Source of the DNA: Dyadobacter sp. 50-39
GTDB lineage: Bacteria; Bacteroidota; Bacteroidia; Cytophagales; Spirosomataceae
Assembly (NCBI GenBank): GCA_001898145.1
Contig: MKSR01000017.1
Location: 62,001-126,000 of the forward strand
Length of the DNA: 64,000 nt
Direction: 5' to 3'
Shown here: in pieces, positions 16,472 through 23,572 of the stretch
Position numbering within the stretch: position 1 is the stretch's first letter
Layout of the letters: the number at the start of each line of letters is the position of its first letter
Position numbers and translations under genes: made by a program
The notes under the pieces: model-generated
Told to the model about the DNA's origin: nothing
Seen by the model: only the letters and a program-made list of their open reading frames with translations
Databases searched by the model: none

Positions 16472-16891
16472 CTACATTTTTTCAGAAATAAGGTCTGTTG
16501 TGAGCATGGGGCAATTTTCGCGGTCATCATCCGGTGTACAGCAGCTCAGGCAATTTTCGACACCTGACTGCATCAAAGTCCTGAGCTCGATGAGCTGCAT
16601 TATTTTCTGATCAATCAAGGTTACTTTTTCGGAGATCTTCACAGAGACATTTCCACAGGATGCTTGCTTGTTTTCGATCATCGTCAAGAAATCTGCGGTT
16701 TCATTTAACGTGAAACCAAAGCTCTTTATACGCTTGATCTGAAGAAGCCTTTCGCGGGTTCTCTCTGAATATTCTTTGTAGTTGTTAAATCGCCTCTCTT
16801 TGCGGCCAACTGCAATGAGACCCTGTTTTTCGTAGAACCGTATCGTGTCACGGGACAGTCCGGTTTGTTTTGATAATTCGCCGATCAGCAT
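16472..16891 (-). CDS. MerR-family metal-responsive activator
   Basis: A 139-residue MerR protein. The N-terminal DNA-binding domain is typical (MLIGELSKQTGLSRDTIRFYEKQGLI), followed by the dimerisation helix (about 80-112). Metal ligands can be placed: C79, C114, C117, C118 and C127. C79 plus a CC pair nine residues before the last Cys resembles ZntR, and the C118-C127 spacing is also that of MerR itself. The CPML ending after C127 agrees. It is divergent from the membrane protein at 16966, with its operator between them. A second copy of that operator drives the opposing operon at 19580, so this is probably the master regulator of both. Confidence 0.93.
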   Translation of the reverse strand: MLIGELSKQTGLSRDTIRFYEKQGLIAVGRKERRFNNYKEYSERTRERLLQIKRIKSFGFTLNETADFLTMIENKQASCGNVSVKISEKVTLIDQKIMQLIELRTLMQSGVENCLSCCTPDDDRENCPMLTTDLISEKM

Positions 16892-16914
16892 GTGAAAATT
16901 TTTGATTTGATTTC

Positions 16915-16948
16915 TTGACAGTGGACTATACTCCGTGGTTTACATTTA
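16915..16948 (+). promoter_or_regulatory. MerR-type promoter/operator, copy 1
   Basis: TTGACA (16915-16920), then the dyad TGGACTATACTCC, then TACATTTA (16941-16948) as -7 box. The 20-base spacer with a central dyad is the hallmark of MerR-activated promoters. The ATG follows at 16966. The same layout is found in reverse at 19591-19624. Confidence 0.82.
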
Positions 16949-16965
16949 CAATTTAAAAACATATC

Positions 16966-17232
16966 ATGAAAAGTAGAAAAAGCCTTTGGATGGCCATAAT
17001 AGGTATCTTTGCCTGCGCGGCCTGCTGCGCATTTCCTGTCTTTGCTTCATTGGCCAGTATCTCGATGATGGCCCTTGCGGCAGGTTGGGTGAAAATTGCT
17101 GTTGTGTTACTGGCGGTCACAGCCTTGATCTGGATCCTTTTCCTCCGAAAAAAGAAGATAAACCGGGCAGTATGCGGCACAGATTGCAATTGTAAACCTA
17201 AACAATGCGGGGCACATGCTGCCGCCGATTAA
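16966..17232 (+). CDS. Small membrane protein with CC pair, MerR-regulated
   Basis: An 88-residue protein with two hydrophobic helices (about 8-30 and 38-60). The first contains FACAACCAFPVF, a vicinal Cys pair followed by Pro, very like the metal-accepting helix of MerT and MerF. The C-terminal tail is positively charged and then Cys-rich (AVCGTDCNCKPKQCGAHA), a probable metal-binding tail. It is transcribed from the MerR-type promoter just upstream and is followed four bases later by a YnfA gene. It may be a short mercury or other soft-metal permease. I do not recognise an exact named family. Confidence 0.82.
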   Translation: MKSRKSLWMAIIGIFACAACCAFPVFASLASISMMALAAGWVKIAVVLLAVTALIWILFLRKKKINRAVCGTDCNCKPKQCGAHAAAD

Positions 17233-17236
17233 TTTT

Positions 17237-17566
17237 ATGGTCGTAATAAAATCTTTACTGGTCTTCATTTTGGCCGGGCTTTGTGAAATTGGGGGAGGGT
17301 ACCTGATCTGGTTATGGCTCAAAGAAGACAAGCCACTTTGGTTTGGGATCCTTGGTGGTATTATCCTGGCTTTATATGGCGTCGTAGCAACCCTGCAACC
17401 GGCAGGGTTTGGCCGCGTCTATGCCACCTATGGCGGTATTTTCATTGTGATGGCCCTGATCTGGGCCTGGCAGGTGGATGGGTTCAGGCCCGACAAATAC
17501 GACCTGATCGGATCCGTGGTCGCGCTCATTGGTGTCTGTATCATATATTATGCACCGCGCCCGTAG
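17237..17566 (+). CDS. YnfA/UPF0060-family small multidrug-type membrane protein
   Basis: The start is ATG 17237 (MVVIKSLLVFILAGLCEIGGGYLIWLWLK), four bases after the preceding stop. The 109-residue product has four hydrophobic helices and the family hallmarks GLCEIGGGYL, LYGVVATLQPAGFGRVYATYGG and DKYDLIGSVVALIGVCIIYY. YnfA proteins are related to small multidrug resistance exporters and contain the membrane glutamate (E17 here) typical of proton-coupled export. Its pairing with the CC membrane protein suggests a role in metal or toxic-cation export under MerR control. Confidence 0.92.
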   Translation: MVVIKSLLVFILAGLCEIGGGYLIWLWLKEDKPLWFGILGGIILALYGVVATLQPAGFGRVYATYGGIFIVMALIWAWQVDGFRPDKYDLIGSVVALIGVCIIYYAPRP

Positions 17567-17575
17567 CAAAAAGTT

Positions 17576-17601
17576 AAAGCGCCCCAGAATCGGGGCGCTT
17601 T
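17576..17601. terminator. Bidirectional terminator between converging operons
   Basis: A perfect ten-base stem, AAAGCGCCCC (17576-17585) with GGGGCGCTTT (17592-17601), followed on the plus strand by a T-rich run. It lies between the ynfA stop (17566) and the converging thioredoxin-like gene stop (17606). Confidence 0.88.
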
Positions 17602-17605
17602 CGTT

Positions 17606-18223
17606 TTAGGCCTTCTTCCACTTAATGCCACAACCAATCGCTTTTGCAGTCGGAACAGCCACGGGCTGGTCGGTCAACAATGCACTGACAGCATTTCGAA
17701 CATACTTCTGACTTGCCTGCTCTCCATCCTGGGCATTGTTATCGATCGCGCCGATGTATTTGACAATAAAGTCGCTTCCTTGGCGCTGGACTACAAAAAC
17801 CGTCGGTGTGTGCATGGCCCCAAATGCCTTGGCTACTTGTTGGGTTTCATCTGTCAAATACGGAAATGCATATTTCTTTTCAGATGCGCGCTTCTTCATT
17901 TCTTCGTAGCTGTCACCCGGCGAAAGCTGACCGTCATTGGCATTGATAGCAATGACTGGATAACCTTTCTGTTCAAACTGCTTATTGAGGTCGATCACCC
18001 GCTGTTCATACGCCTGGGCAACCGGGCAGGTGTTACAGGTAAAGACGACAATGTAGCCCTTGACGTTTTTGTCGGAAGCCAGTGAAACGCTTTTGCCATC
18101 AATATTTTTCAAGGAAAAGTCTGTGGCTTTGTCCCCAACCTGGTAGCCAGGCATTGAAATCGAAAATGCGCTGATCGCTAAAAATGCAACCCCTGCGGCA
18201 ATTGAAAAAATGGATGTTTTCAT
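17606..18223 (-). CDS. Exported thioredoxin-like/redoxin protein
   Basis: A 205-residue protein with an N-terminal signal peptide (MKTSIFSIAAGVAFLAISAFS). The body is an AhpC/TSA-type thioredoxin fold: VGDKATDFSLKNIDG, then VVFTCNTCPVAQAYEQRV with CNTC as active-site pair (about residues 63-66), and the cis-proline region GAMHTPTVFVV. Such proteins reduce disulfides or peroxides outside the cytoplasm. It is the last gene of a minus-strand operon, 12 bases after a TlpA-like gene, and is presumably induced by the MerR regulator. An extra Cys (IGCGIKWKK) near the end is typical of this subgroup. Confidence 0.9.
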   Translation of the reverse strand: MKTSIFSIAAGVAFLAISAFSISMPGYQVGDKATDFSLKNIDGKSVSLASDKNVKGYIVVFTCNTCPVAQAYEQRVIDLNKQFEQKGYPVIAINANDGQLSPGDSYEEMKKRASEKKYAFPYLTDETQQVAKAFGAMHTPTVFVVQRQGSDFIVKYIGAIDNNAQDGEQASQKYVRNAVSALLTDQPVAVPTAKAIGCGIKWKKA

Positions 18224-18235
18224 GTCTTATTTATT

Positions 18236-18730
18236 TTATTGAATAAATGGTTTTAGCTCAGCGGTCAGCTCAGCTTCGGTGAAGGGTTTTTCAAAACCCC
18301 TTTTCATCTTGTTTTTTGTATTGATAATCAACGTGAACGGCAGTGCGCCAGACCATTCGGGAGACACTTTGTCAATCCATGCATTATAATCCGTCTCGTC
18401 CAGTAAAAGGACTTCGGCCGATTTGATCCCCTTCCTTACAATAAAGGGCTCCACCTTTTTTTTAAGCTGAGAAGCAGCATCCAGGCTTACCAAAATGACC
18501 TTCACTTGGCCGGAACCATACTGAGCGGCAATTTTTTCAAAATGAGGTATCTCTGCTACGCAAGGCGCGCACCATGTTGCCCAGAAATTGACAATCAGAA
18601 CTGAGTCTCCGGCCTGGTCAAGGATCTTTTGTAGCTCGGGATATTTGATGATCCGTATTTGCTGGGAATAGCTGACCTCTCCTATCAAAATGAATAATAG
18701 GATAAACAGCCATTTAGGATATAAAACCAT
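18236..18730 (-). CDS. TlpA-like thiol-disulfide oxidoreductase
   Basis: A 164-residue exported thioredoxin-fold protein. A hydrophobic N terminus (about 5-22) ends near SYSQQ. The active site is VNFWATWCAPCVAEIPHFEKI (WCAPC at about residues 53-57), and GALPFTLIINTKNK holds the cis-proline. It should reduce disulfides or metal-bound thiols in the periplasm. It lies between the small Cys-rich gene and the second thioredoxin-like gene in the MerR-type operon. Two reductases together suggest a need to keep the adjacent Cys proteins reduced. Confidence 0.92.
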   Translation of the reverse strand: MVLYPKWLFILLFILIGEVSYSQQIRIIKYPELQKILDQAGDSVLIVNFWATWCAPCVAEIPHFEKIAAQYGSGQVKVILVSLDAASQLKKKVEPFIVRKGIKSAEVLLLDETDYNAWIDKVSPEWSGALPFTLIINTKNKMKRGFEKPFTEAELTAELKPFIQ

Positions 18731-18766
18731 AAACGGGATTTAGAGTTTGTAGAATTATGTCATACT

Positions 18767-19105
18767 TTAAGCAGGTACAATCATCCGTGGCGGGTGCCAA
18801 AACTCAAAGAGGGGCGAATAGTAAAGTTTATGAACCTTGGCAGAATGCCGCACAAACCCGGCAGGTTGCCGATCAACCTGAAAAGAAAATTCTGAAATCA
18901 ATACAGCAGCGCAAGTGGAACACCCATAGAAAGGGTTAGTTAACTCCTTGTCAGCAGCTTTTTTCGAAGGTGCTAAAGGGGCTGCCTTTTTGCAGCATTG
19001 CATGCAGCCCTTTTTTGCGGACGCAGCGTCATTGCTTGTCCCTACCGCAGGTAAGAGCGATAACAGCAAGACGCAGCAGGCCAACATCAGGGCTAATAAC
19101 TTCAT
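18767..19105 (-). CDS. Small exported Cys-rich protein
   Basis: Start ATG 19105 gives a 112-residue protein with a signal-like helix (MKLLALMLACCVLLLSLLPAVG). The mature part has KKGCMQCCKKA (about 33-43), then FYGCSTCAAVLIS, and ends SPLFEFWHPPRMIVPA. The cysteine clusters suggest metal or disulfide chemistry outside the cytoplasm. It resembles small Bacteroidota proteins that lie next to metal or copper genes, but I cannot name the family with certainty. It lies 52 bases after the CCPW gene and 36 bases before the TlpA-like gene, in one apparent transcript. Confidence 0.72.
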   Translation of the reverse strand: MKLLALMLACCVLLLSLLPAVGTSNDAASAKKGCMQCCKKAAPLAPSKKAADKELTNPFYGCSTCAAVLISEFSFQVDRQPAGFVRHSAKVHKLYYSPLFEFWHPPRMIVPA

Positions 19106-19157
19106 ATTATTAATTTTCAACACTAAAGGTATGCATTTATACCCTTTTTGAAAACCC

Positions 19158-19580
19158 TCATCGTGATTTTGGAAGCTTGTCAAGCTCCATGACCAAATAG
19201 ACCATTTGCTTTGTTTCCTGGGAATCTCCCATTCTCAGGGAAATGGGTCCTTCTTCCGGTTGAAAGGTTAGATGAAAAATAAGCCAGGGGCAGCATAGCC
19301 GTTCAAACTTGATGAACTCTGACAAGTCACTAATCATCACATTGTCTGCCTGGTCAAATACCAGTTCATAGCTGTCGGTATGCTCGACATGCCGGGACAC
19401 TTTTTTAAATAAGGTCTGATGTAGCTCGTTCATTCGCTTGATCTGGTTTTTATCCGTCAACTTGCAAGCCAATGTGATCTTCTTTTTTAATTCCGTTTCC
19501 ATGGTTTTTGACATTGGCGCTTGCGCGCTGCCTGAAAGCCAGGCAAGGCAAGCAAATACCGTTATAACCAGTGCTTTCAT
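19158..19580 (-). CDS. Exported CCPW-motif protein, MerR-regulated
   Basis: Start ATG 19580, directly behind the MerR-type promoter; the in-frame extension upstream would run into the promoter. The 140-residue product has a signal peptide (MKALVITVFACLAWLSGSAQA). Its hallmark is FIKFERLCCPWLIFHLTFQPEEGPISLRM (about 87-115). The FERxCCPF-like motif belongs to a family of unknown function seen near merR-type genes. The vicinal Cys pair before Pro is a likely soft-metal site. It is the first gene of the minus-strand operon leading to two thioredoxin-like proteins. Confidence 0.8.
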   Translation of the reverse strand: MKALVITVFACLAWLSGSAQAPMSKTMETELKKKITLACKLTDKNQIKRMNELHQTLFKKVSRHVEHTDSYELVFDQADNVMISDLSEFIKFERLCCPWLIFHLTFQPEEGPISLRMGDSQETKQMVYLVMELDKLPKSR

Positions 19581-19590
19581 GTTTTTATGA

Positions 19591-19624
19591 CAAAGATAAA
19601 CCGTGGAGTATAGTCCATTGTCAA
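19591..19624 (-). promoter_or_regulatory. MerR-type promoter/operator, copy 2
   Basis: On the minus strand: TTGACA, one base, TGGACTATACTCC, two bases, GGTTTA, with TATCTTTG as a perfect -7 box. The spacer is 20 bases, as in copy 1 at 16915. Nearly every base of the shared 34-base block agrees, and the ATG of the CCPW gene follows at 19580. Confidence 0.85.
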
Positions 19625-19910
19625 GCGTTTTTTTTGGCGGTATGCAAACCACTGTTATGCCTAACCACGGAATTACAATTTAACCAGTCACATTTTAAAT
19701 TTAATGTCCCGGAAACATCACCGGATAAGTCATCGGCGGATAAAAACCGCTTTGCATCAAAATTTTCAAATTGCACTTAAACGACCTTTTTAGCATGCTC
19801 TAATCTCTTTTTATCTCATTTCAAATGCCTCATTTTCAATTAGTTAATCGTGATATCAATTTCAAATCATCAAGGAACTGGTTCGACATTTGTTCCGTTG
19901 CGGGTACGGA

Positions 19911-19944
19911 AGCCCTTCAACGAAAGTTGAGGGGCTATTTTTTT
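19911..19944. terminator. Hairpin terminator beside globin gene
   Basis: AGCCCTTCAAC (19911-19921) pairs with GTTGAGGGGCT (19926-19936) around a GAAA loop, with one G-T pair, then seven T on the plus strand. It lies just past the globin stop. The T run favours plus-strand use, though no plus-strand gene is seen upstream. Confidence 0.7.
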
Positions 19945-19950
19945 GGCCTA

Positions 19951-20436
19951 TCACATATACGGCCCGCCCGGTACGCCCCAGCCCCATTTCGGCATCGGCT
20001 CATCGGGGTTCATTGGCAGTTCGTCGGTGTTGGAGTTGATGACCGCGATGCGTGTGCCCCATTCGATATAGGCCATGAAGGCTGACCGGAATTCCGGATC
20101 GTCGGGGAGGCCGATTTCGTCGGCTGTTTCCAGCAATAGTGAAACCCAGCACTTGCGGTGTTCTTCGGTGAGATGTTTACTCAAATGTTTTTGGATCATT
20201 TTAAAATGGCTTCCCTCCGTCGTGCTATACCACTCCGGGCCACCCATTACTTCGGCCACAAAGTGTGCCACATGCAATTGATGCTCCGGGGACATATGTT
20301 TAAAAACCGGCTCCAAAAGTGCGTCTTTCAATACCTTTTGGTAAAACAGCTCGGTCAGCTTTTCGAAAACGGGCATTCCTCCTGCCCATTGATAAAGTGT
20401 AGGAATTTCGGTGTTTTGTAGCATGTCAGTGGACAT
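19951..20436 (-). CDS. Group II truncated haemoglobin
   Basis: ATG 20436 starts a 161-residue globin. Family features are TLYQWAGGMPVFEKLTELFYQKVLKD at the N terminus, FKHMSPEHQLHVAHFVAEVMGG, and HFKMIQKHLSKHLTEEHRKCWVSLL, where the proximal haem histidine is expected. These fit a group II 2-on-2 haemoglobin, which binds oxygen or nitric oxide. A Pro/Trp-rich tail (MPKWGWGVPGGPYM) is typical of this subgroup. Its start shares one base with the stop of the upstream glycosyltransferase-like gene (TGATG), so they are probably co-translated. Confidence 0.93.
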   Translation of the reverse strand: MSTDMLQNTEIPTLYQWAGGMPVFEKLTELFYQKVLKDALLEPVFKHMSPEHQLHVAHFVAEVMGGPEWYSTTEGSHFKMIQKHLSKHLTEEHRKCWVSLLLETADEIGLPDDPEFRSAFMAYIEWGTRIAVINSNTDELPMNPDEPMPKWGWGVPGGPYM

Positions 20437-21491
20437 CAAAGCATCCCGGCTTCGTGGATGACCAGTTCAACGGCGTCGCTTTTGCGTTCGGTTACGGTAA
20501 TATCGGGGACAGAAGTCCATAGCCTGGACAAATAACGTTTGTAAACCAGGTATCTGATTACATTTGCTTTTAGAAATGTATCGATTAACCGCTTTCTTAT
20601 CAGGCGTTTATACATTGCTTTGTAGCGCACATCAAAACGCTCTTTGAGGGTAGAATCGCAGAAAAAATCAGATAAATTTACGTCGCTTGTTTTACTATAA
20701 ACACCGTTTGGCGTAATCATAAAATCGCCCGTTACTCTGTTCAGAATATCGATATCCCGCTTTTGAAGATGGATATACATAAATTCATCGCGGTGAATAT
20801 GTCCATTGCTCAAAAAATAACGGTAAAGCACCCCATTTTCCCAAGCGAATATCTGTGAAGTATAATTATTGCTGCCCAATTTGTCCATGCGGTATTGGAA
20901 AGTATGGGGTGCGACATCAGCGATCCAGGTTTGATTAAAATAGCACTTTAACCCCGATTTCTGTCCGATATAAGGCATAATGCGTTCATCCGTACCTTGG
21001 TTCATATCCCAATTGAGCACGTTCTCAACCGACGAATATTCAAAACATTTTTCGTAGAGCCTGTTACAGACCTGGTTATTGCGGACGATCGTGAGGTGCC
21101 CCCAGCGCTGAATGATATCATATTCACGCAGAATGTCGGGGGTCAGGAAATTGGAAAGGTTTCCGAAAAAAACGTCCATATCGCAGAATCCCCAAAAATC
21201 GTATCCATCCAGGTAATCTTCAAAAATAGCGCCATACAATGGCCGGAAGTCGCAAAATTTGTAGGCACTATTAATTTTTACTTCAAGATTCAGCCTGGCA
21301 AATATGAACTTGCTTAATGTAGCTATATCCTCAAAATAAAAACAGCTCACATTGTCTGCGAGGTTGACAGGAAGGTCCTGATCGCTTATAATCAACCAAT
21401 TAAATTCGGGATTGGCCTGACAAGTTTTCAGCCAAAGATCGAAGTTAGATGGCAGCTTACCGAAGTAAGGTACTATAAATACGACTTTCAC
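20436..21491 (-). CDS. DUF6625-like putative glycosyltransferase
   Basis: I place the start at GTG 21491 (VKVVFIVPYFGKLPSNFDLW); a TTG further upstream adds only a short hydrophobic stretch. The product of about 351 residues has a nucleotide-sugar-transferase-like core: CDFRPLYGAIFEDYLDGYDFWGFCDMDVFFGNL, where CDMD looks like a DxD sugar-nucleotide metal site. This matches the DUF6625 family as I recall it. It is AT-rich like the island and unlike the GC-rich cluster that follows. The target glycan is unknown. Confidence 0.78.
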   Translation of the reverse strand: MKVVFIVPYFGKLPSNFDLWLKTCQANPEFNWLIISDQDLPVNLADNVSCFYFEDIATLSKFIFARLNLEVKINSAYKFCDFRPLYGAIFEDYLDGYDFWGFCDMDVFFGNLSNFLTPDILREYDIIQRWGHLTIVRNNQVCNRLYEKCFEYSSVENVLNWDMNQGTDERIMPYIGQKSGLKCYFNQTWIADVAPHTFQYRMDKLGSNNYTSQIFAWENGVLYRYFLSNGHIHRDEFMYIHLQKRDIDILNRVTGDFMITPNGVYSKTSDVNLSDFFCDSTLKERFDVRYKAMYKRLIRKRLIDTFLKANVIRYLVYKRYLSRLWTSVPDITVTERKSDAVELVIHEAGML

Positions 21492-21915
21492 AATGATAGA
21501 GGTTATAATGGGAATCAAGAACAACAAATTACCTGTAAGATGTCATTTGTTGAACTGGCTGCTATTCCAACATAACCTCAGTGCAAAAATCAATAACTAT
21601 GGTTATAACTATATGGAAAATAGCCCGTTGAAAGTAGGCATTTTTTCCTAGAACAAAGTATATCTATTCAAGAAATATTTTTACAATTTCATGCTTGAAT
21701 GATACAAATGCCTAAAAGCTTTACAAAGGCTATATAATTTCTGTTTTGGAATTGATTCTTAATTCATTAGCCGTTTTTTCAGTTGCATTTCATAACTCCC
21801 GTTAACATTATCCGAACGACAATCCGTATGAATTCAAAATAGATTTCAGGAATAACTCAATGCAAAGCAACATCCTAATAGTTCTCACGGACGGAAATTT
21901 ATTTGGGTTAACCCG
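21492..21915. other. AT-rich gene-free boundary
   Basis: About 420 bases of strongly AT-rich sequence with no supported gene, RNA or terminator. It marks the change from the AT-rich island to the GC-rich glycosyltransferase cluster. Confidence 0.6.
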
Positions 21916-23007
21916 TCAAAATCCCGGATGATATCCTGCATCCGATGAAAGGGCAAGGAGCTGCCGCACTGCGCCAGAGACCTCGACCGGTTGCGGAAAA
22001 GGTACTTCCTCCATATAAAGCCGCTCTGCAACGTGGCGGATAACCGGGCTTTTGCTACGAAGATCGCTCGGCACCGAATAAGGAAGCAATGTAAAAGGCG
22101 ATTTCCAGGGCGTGTGCTGGGGGTTCGTCCGGGCATATAATACCACGGCAGGCGTCTGCATGGCAGCCGCAATGTGGATTGTACCCGTATTGACCGACAC
22201 CGCACAAACCGTTCTGCCCACCAGCTGAATGAATTCGCCGAGGTTCAGCGTGCCTGCCAGGGACACGGCACATGTGCCGATGCCGGAAACAATTCTGTCG
22301 GCGAGTGCTTTTTCAGTGCTGGAACCGGTAACGAGCAACGGCATTCCGAATTCCTCGCCCAGCAATTTTCCCGCTTCCATCCAGTATTGCTCCGGATATT
22401 CGCGTTTGGTTTCCGACACACCCGGATGCAAGATGATAAATGGCTCGCCGATACCGAGCTTTTCCAGTTTCCCGGACAATGTCAGCGCTGCCCGGGCATC
22501 ACTTTCCAGCAGCAGCCGGTCGTCTTCGATATCGGCTCCCAGTGATTTTACTAATCCTAAATCACGCTCCACCTGGTGCGCTATACGTTCGTATGGCTCC
22601 GTGTCGGGCACCCAGTGCGTGAGCAGGTCGTACGCATTCTCCCGCGCGTACGCCGCACGTACGGGAATGCCGGCCATATAGGATAGCATGGCGGCGGGCA
22701 ATGCGCTCTGGCTGTAAACGGTAAAAATCACCACCGCATCGAATGAGCGCCCCCGCAGTGTTTCGGCTAATGCGAGCAATGCACCCCCATCCATACCATC
22801 GCTTTTTACCCATGGCAGCGATGCCACGATCACGTCATCGATACAGCTCAGGTACGGAGTTACAATGCTCCCCGCAGGTGAGGTAAGCAATGTAATACGG
22901 CTCCCGAACGACTGTTTCAACGCGCGCATCGCCGGCGAAGACATCATAACGTCGCCCATATTATCAGCCCGGATGCAAAGCACATTACGGTAGCTGGGTG
23001 GTGTCAT
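21916..23007 (-). CDS. Glycosyltransferase family 9 (heptosyltransferase-like)
   Basis: Start ATG 23007 (MTPPSYRNVLCIRADNMGDVMMSSPAMRAL), overlapping the HAD gene end. The 363-residue product is a GT-B enzyme of family 9. It has the ADNMGDVMMSSPA donor-side motif at the N terminus and IILHPGVSETKREYPEQYW and VSVNTGTIHIAAAMQTPAVVLYARTNP in the C-terminal half, the usual heptosyltransferase signatures. It should transfer a heptose or similar sugar onto lipid or glycan in the cytoplasm. A second GT9 lies on the plus strand at 28846. Confidence 0.92.
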   Translation of the reverse strand: MTPPSYRNVLCIRADNMGDVMMSSPAMRALKQSFGSRITLLTSPAGSIVTPYLSCIDDVIVASLPWVKSDGMDGGALLALAETLRGRSFDAVVIFTVYSQSALPAAMLSYMAGIPVRAAYARENAYDLLTHWVPDTEPYERIAHQVERDLGLVKSLGADIEDDRLLLESDARAALTLSGKLEKLGIGEPFIILHPGVSETKREYPEQYWMEAGKLLGEEFGMPLLVTGSSTEKALADRIVSGIGTCAVSLAGTLNLGEFIQLVGRTVCAVSVNTGTIHIAAAMQTPAVVLYARTNPQHTPWKSPFTLLPYSVPSDLRSKSPVIRHVAERLYMEEVPFPQPVEVSGAVRQLLALSSDAGYHPGF

Positions 23008-23572
23008 CCGAGGAAATGGTTTGTGCAGTAATGTAGTCGGTGGCGTCGAGGAAATAGCGGGTGGTATAATCCGGCTCGCGGTAGGGACCGGTCTCCCACT
23101 CGGTTTCGTTGCCGTTATCAATCAGTACCGTGCGGCACCCCGCCCGGTTTCCCGCTTCGACATCGTTCAGAATATCCCCCACCATCCACGAACGGCTCAG
23201 GTCGATGTGCAGCTCTGCGGCCGCCCGCAATAATAGCCCCGGTTCCGGTTTGCGGCAATCGCATGCCGCGCCGGGTGTAGCCGGGAGGTGCGGGCAGTAA
23301 TAAAAACCAGCCAGCATTACCCCGTTTTCCGCGAAGCGGTCCTCGAAATAGCGGACGAGCGCATCGAGTTCGGTCTGGGAGAATAATCCCATGGCAAGGC
23401 CCGGCTGGTTTGATACAATCACCAGCCGGTAGCCATCGCCCTGCAATGTTCGCAACCCTTCGAAGACATGGTCTTCAAACACCACCTTCTCCGGGTCGAC
23501 ATTATAGGGTTCGTCGCGGACGAGCGTTCCATCCTTGTCCAGAAATACCGCTTTAACTAACTCATGAAGCAT
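22985..23572 (-). CDS. HAD-IIIA phosphatase, GmhB-like
   Basis: About 195 residues from ATG 23572 (an ATG at 23584 is also possible). Motif I is FLDKDGTLVRD, motif II is IVSNQPG, and the zinc loop CPHLPATPGAACDCRKPEPG matches D-glycero-D-manno-heptose 1,7-bisphosphate phosphatase. MVGDILNDVEAGNRAGC is the last acidic motif. GmhB removes phosphate in making ADP-heptose, but the other heptose-making enzymes are not in the window, so related sugar bisphosphates are possible. The gene overlaps both neighbours, so it belongs to one operon with the GT9 and GT4 genes. Confidence 0.9.
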   Translation of the reverse strand: MLHELVKAVFLDKDGTLVRDEPYNVDPEKVVFEDHVFEGLRTLQGDGYRLVIVSNQPGLAMGLFSQTELDALVRYFEDRFAENGVMLAGFYYCPHLPATPGAACDCRKPEPGLLLRAAAELHIDLSRSWMVGDILNDVEAGNRAGCRTVLIDNGNETEWETGPYREPDYTTRYFLDATDYITAQTISSDDTTQLP

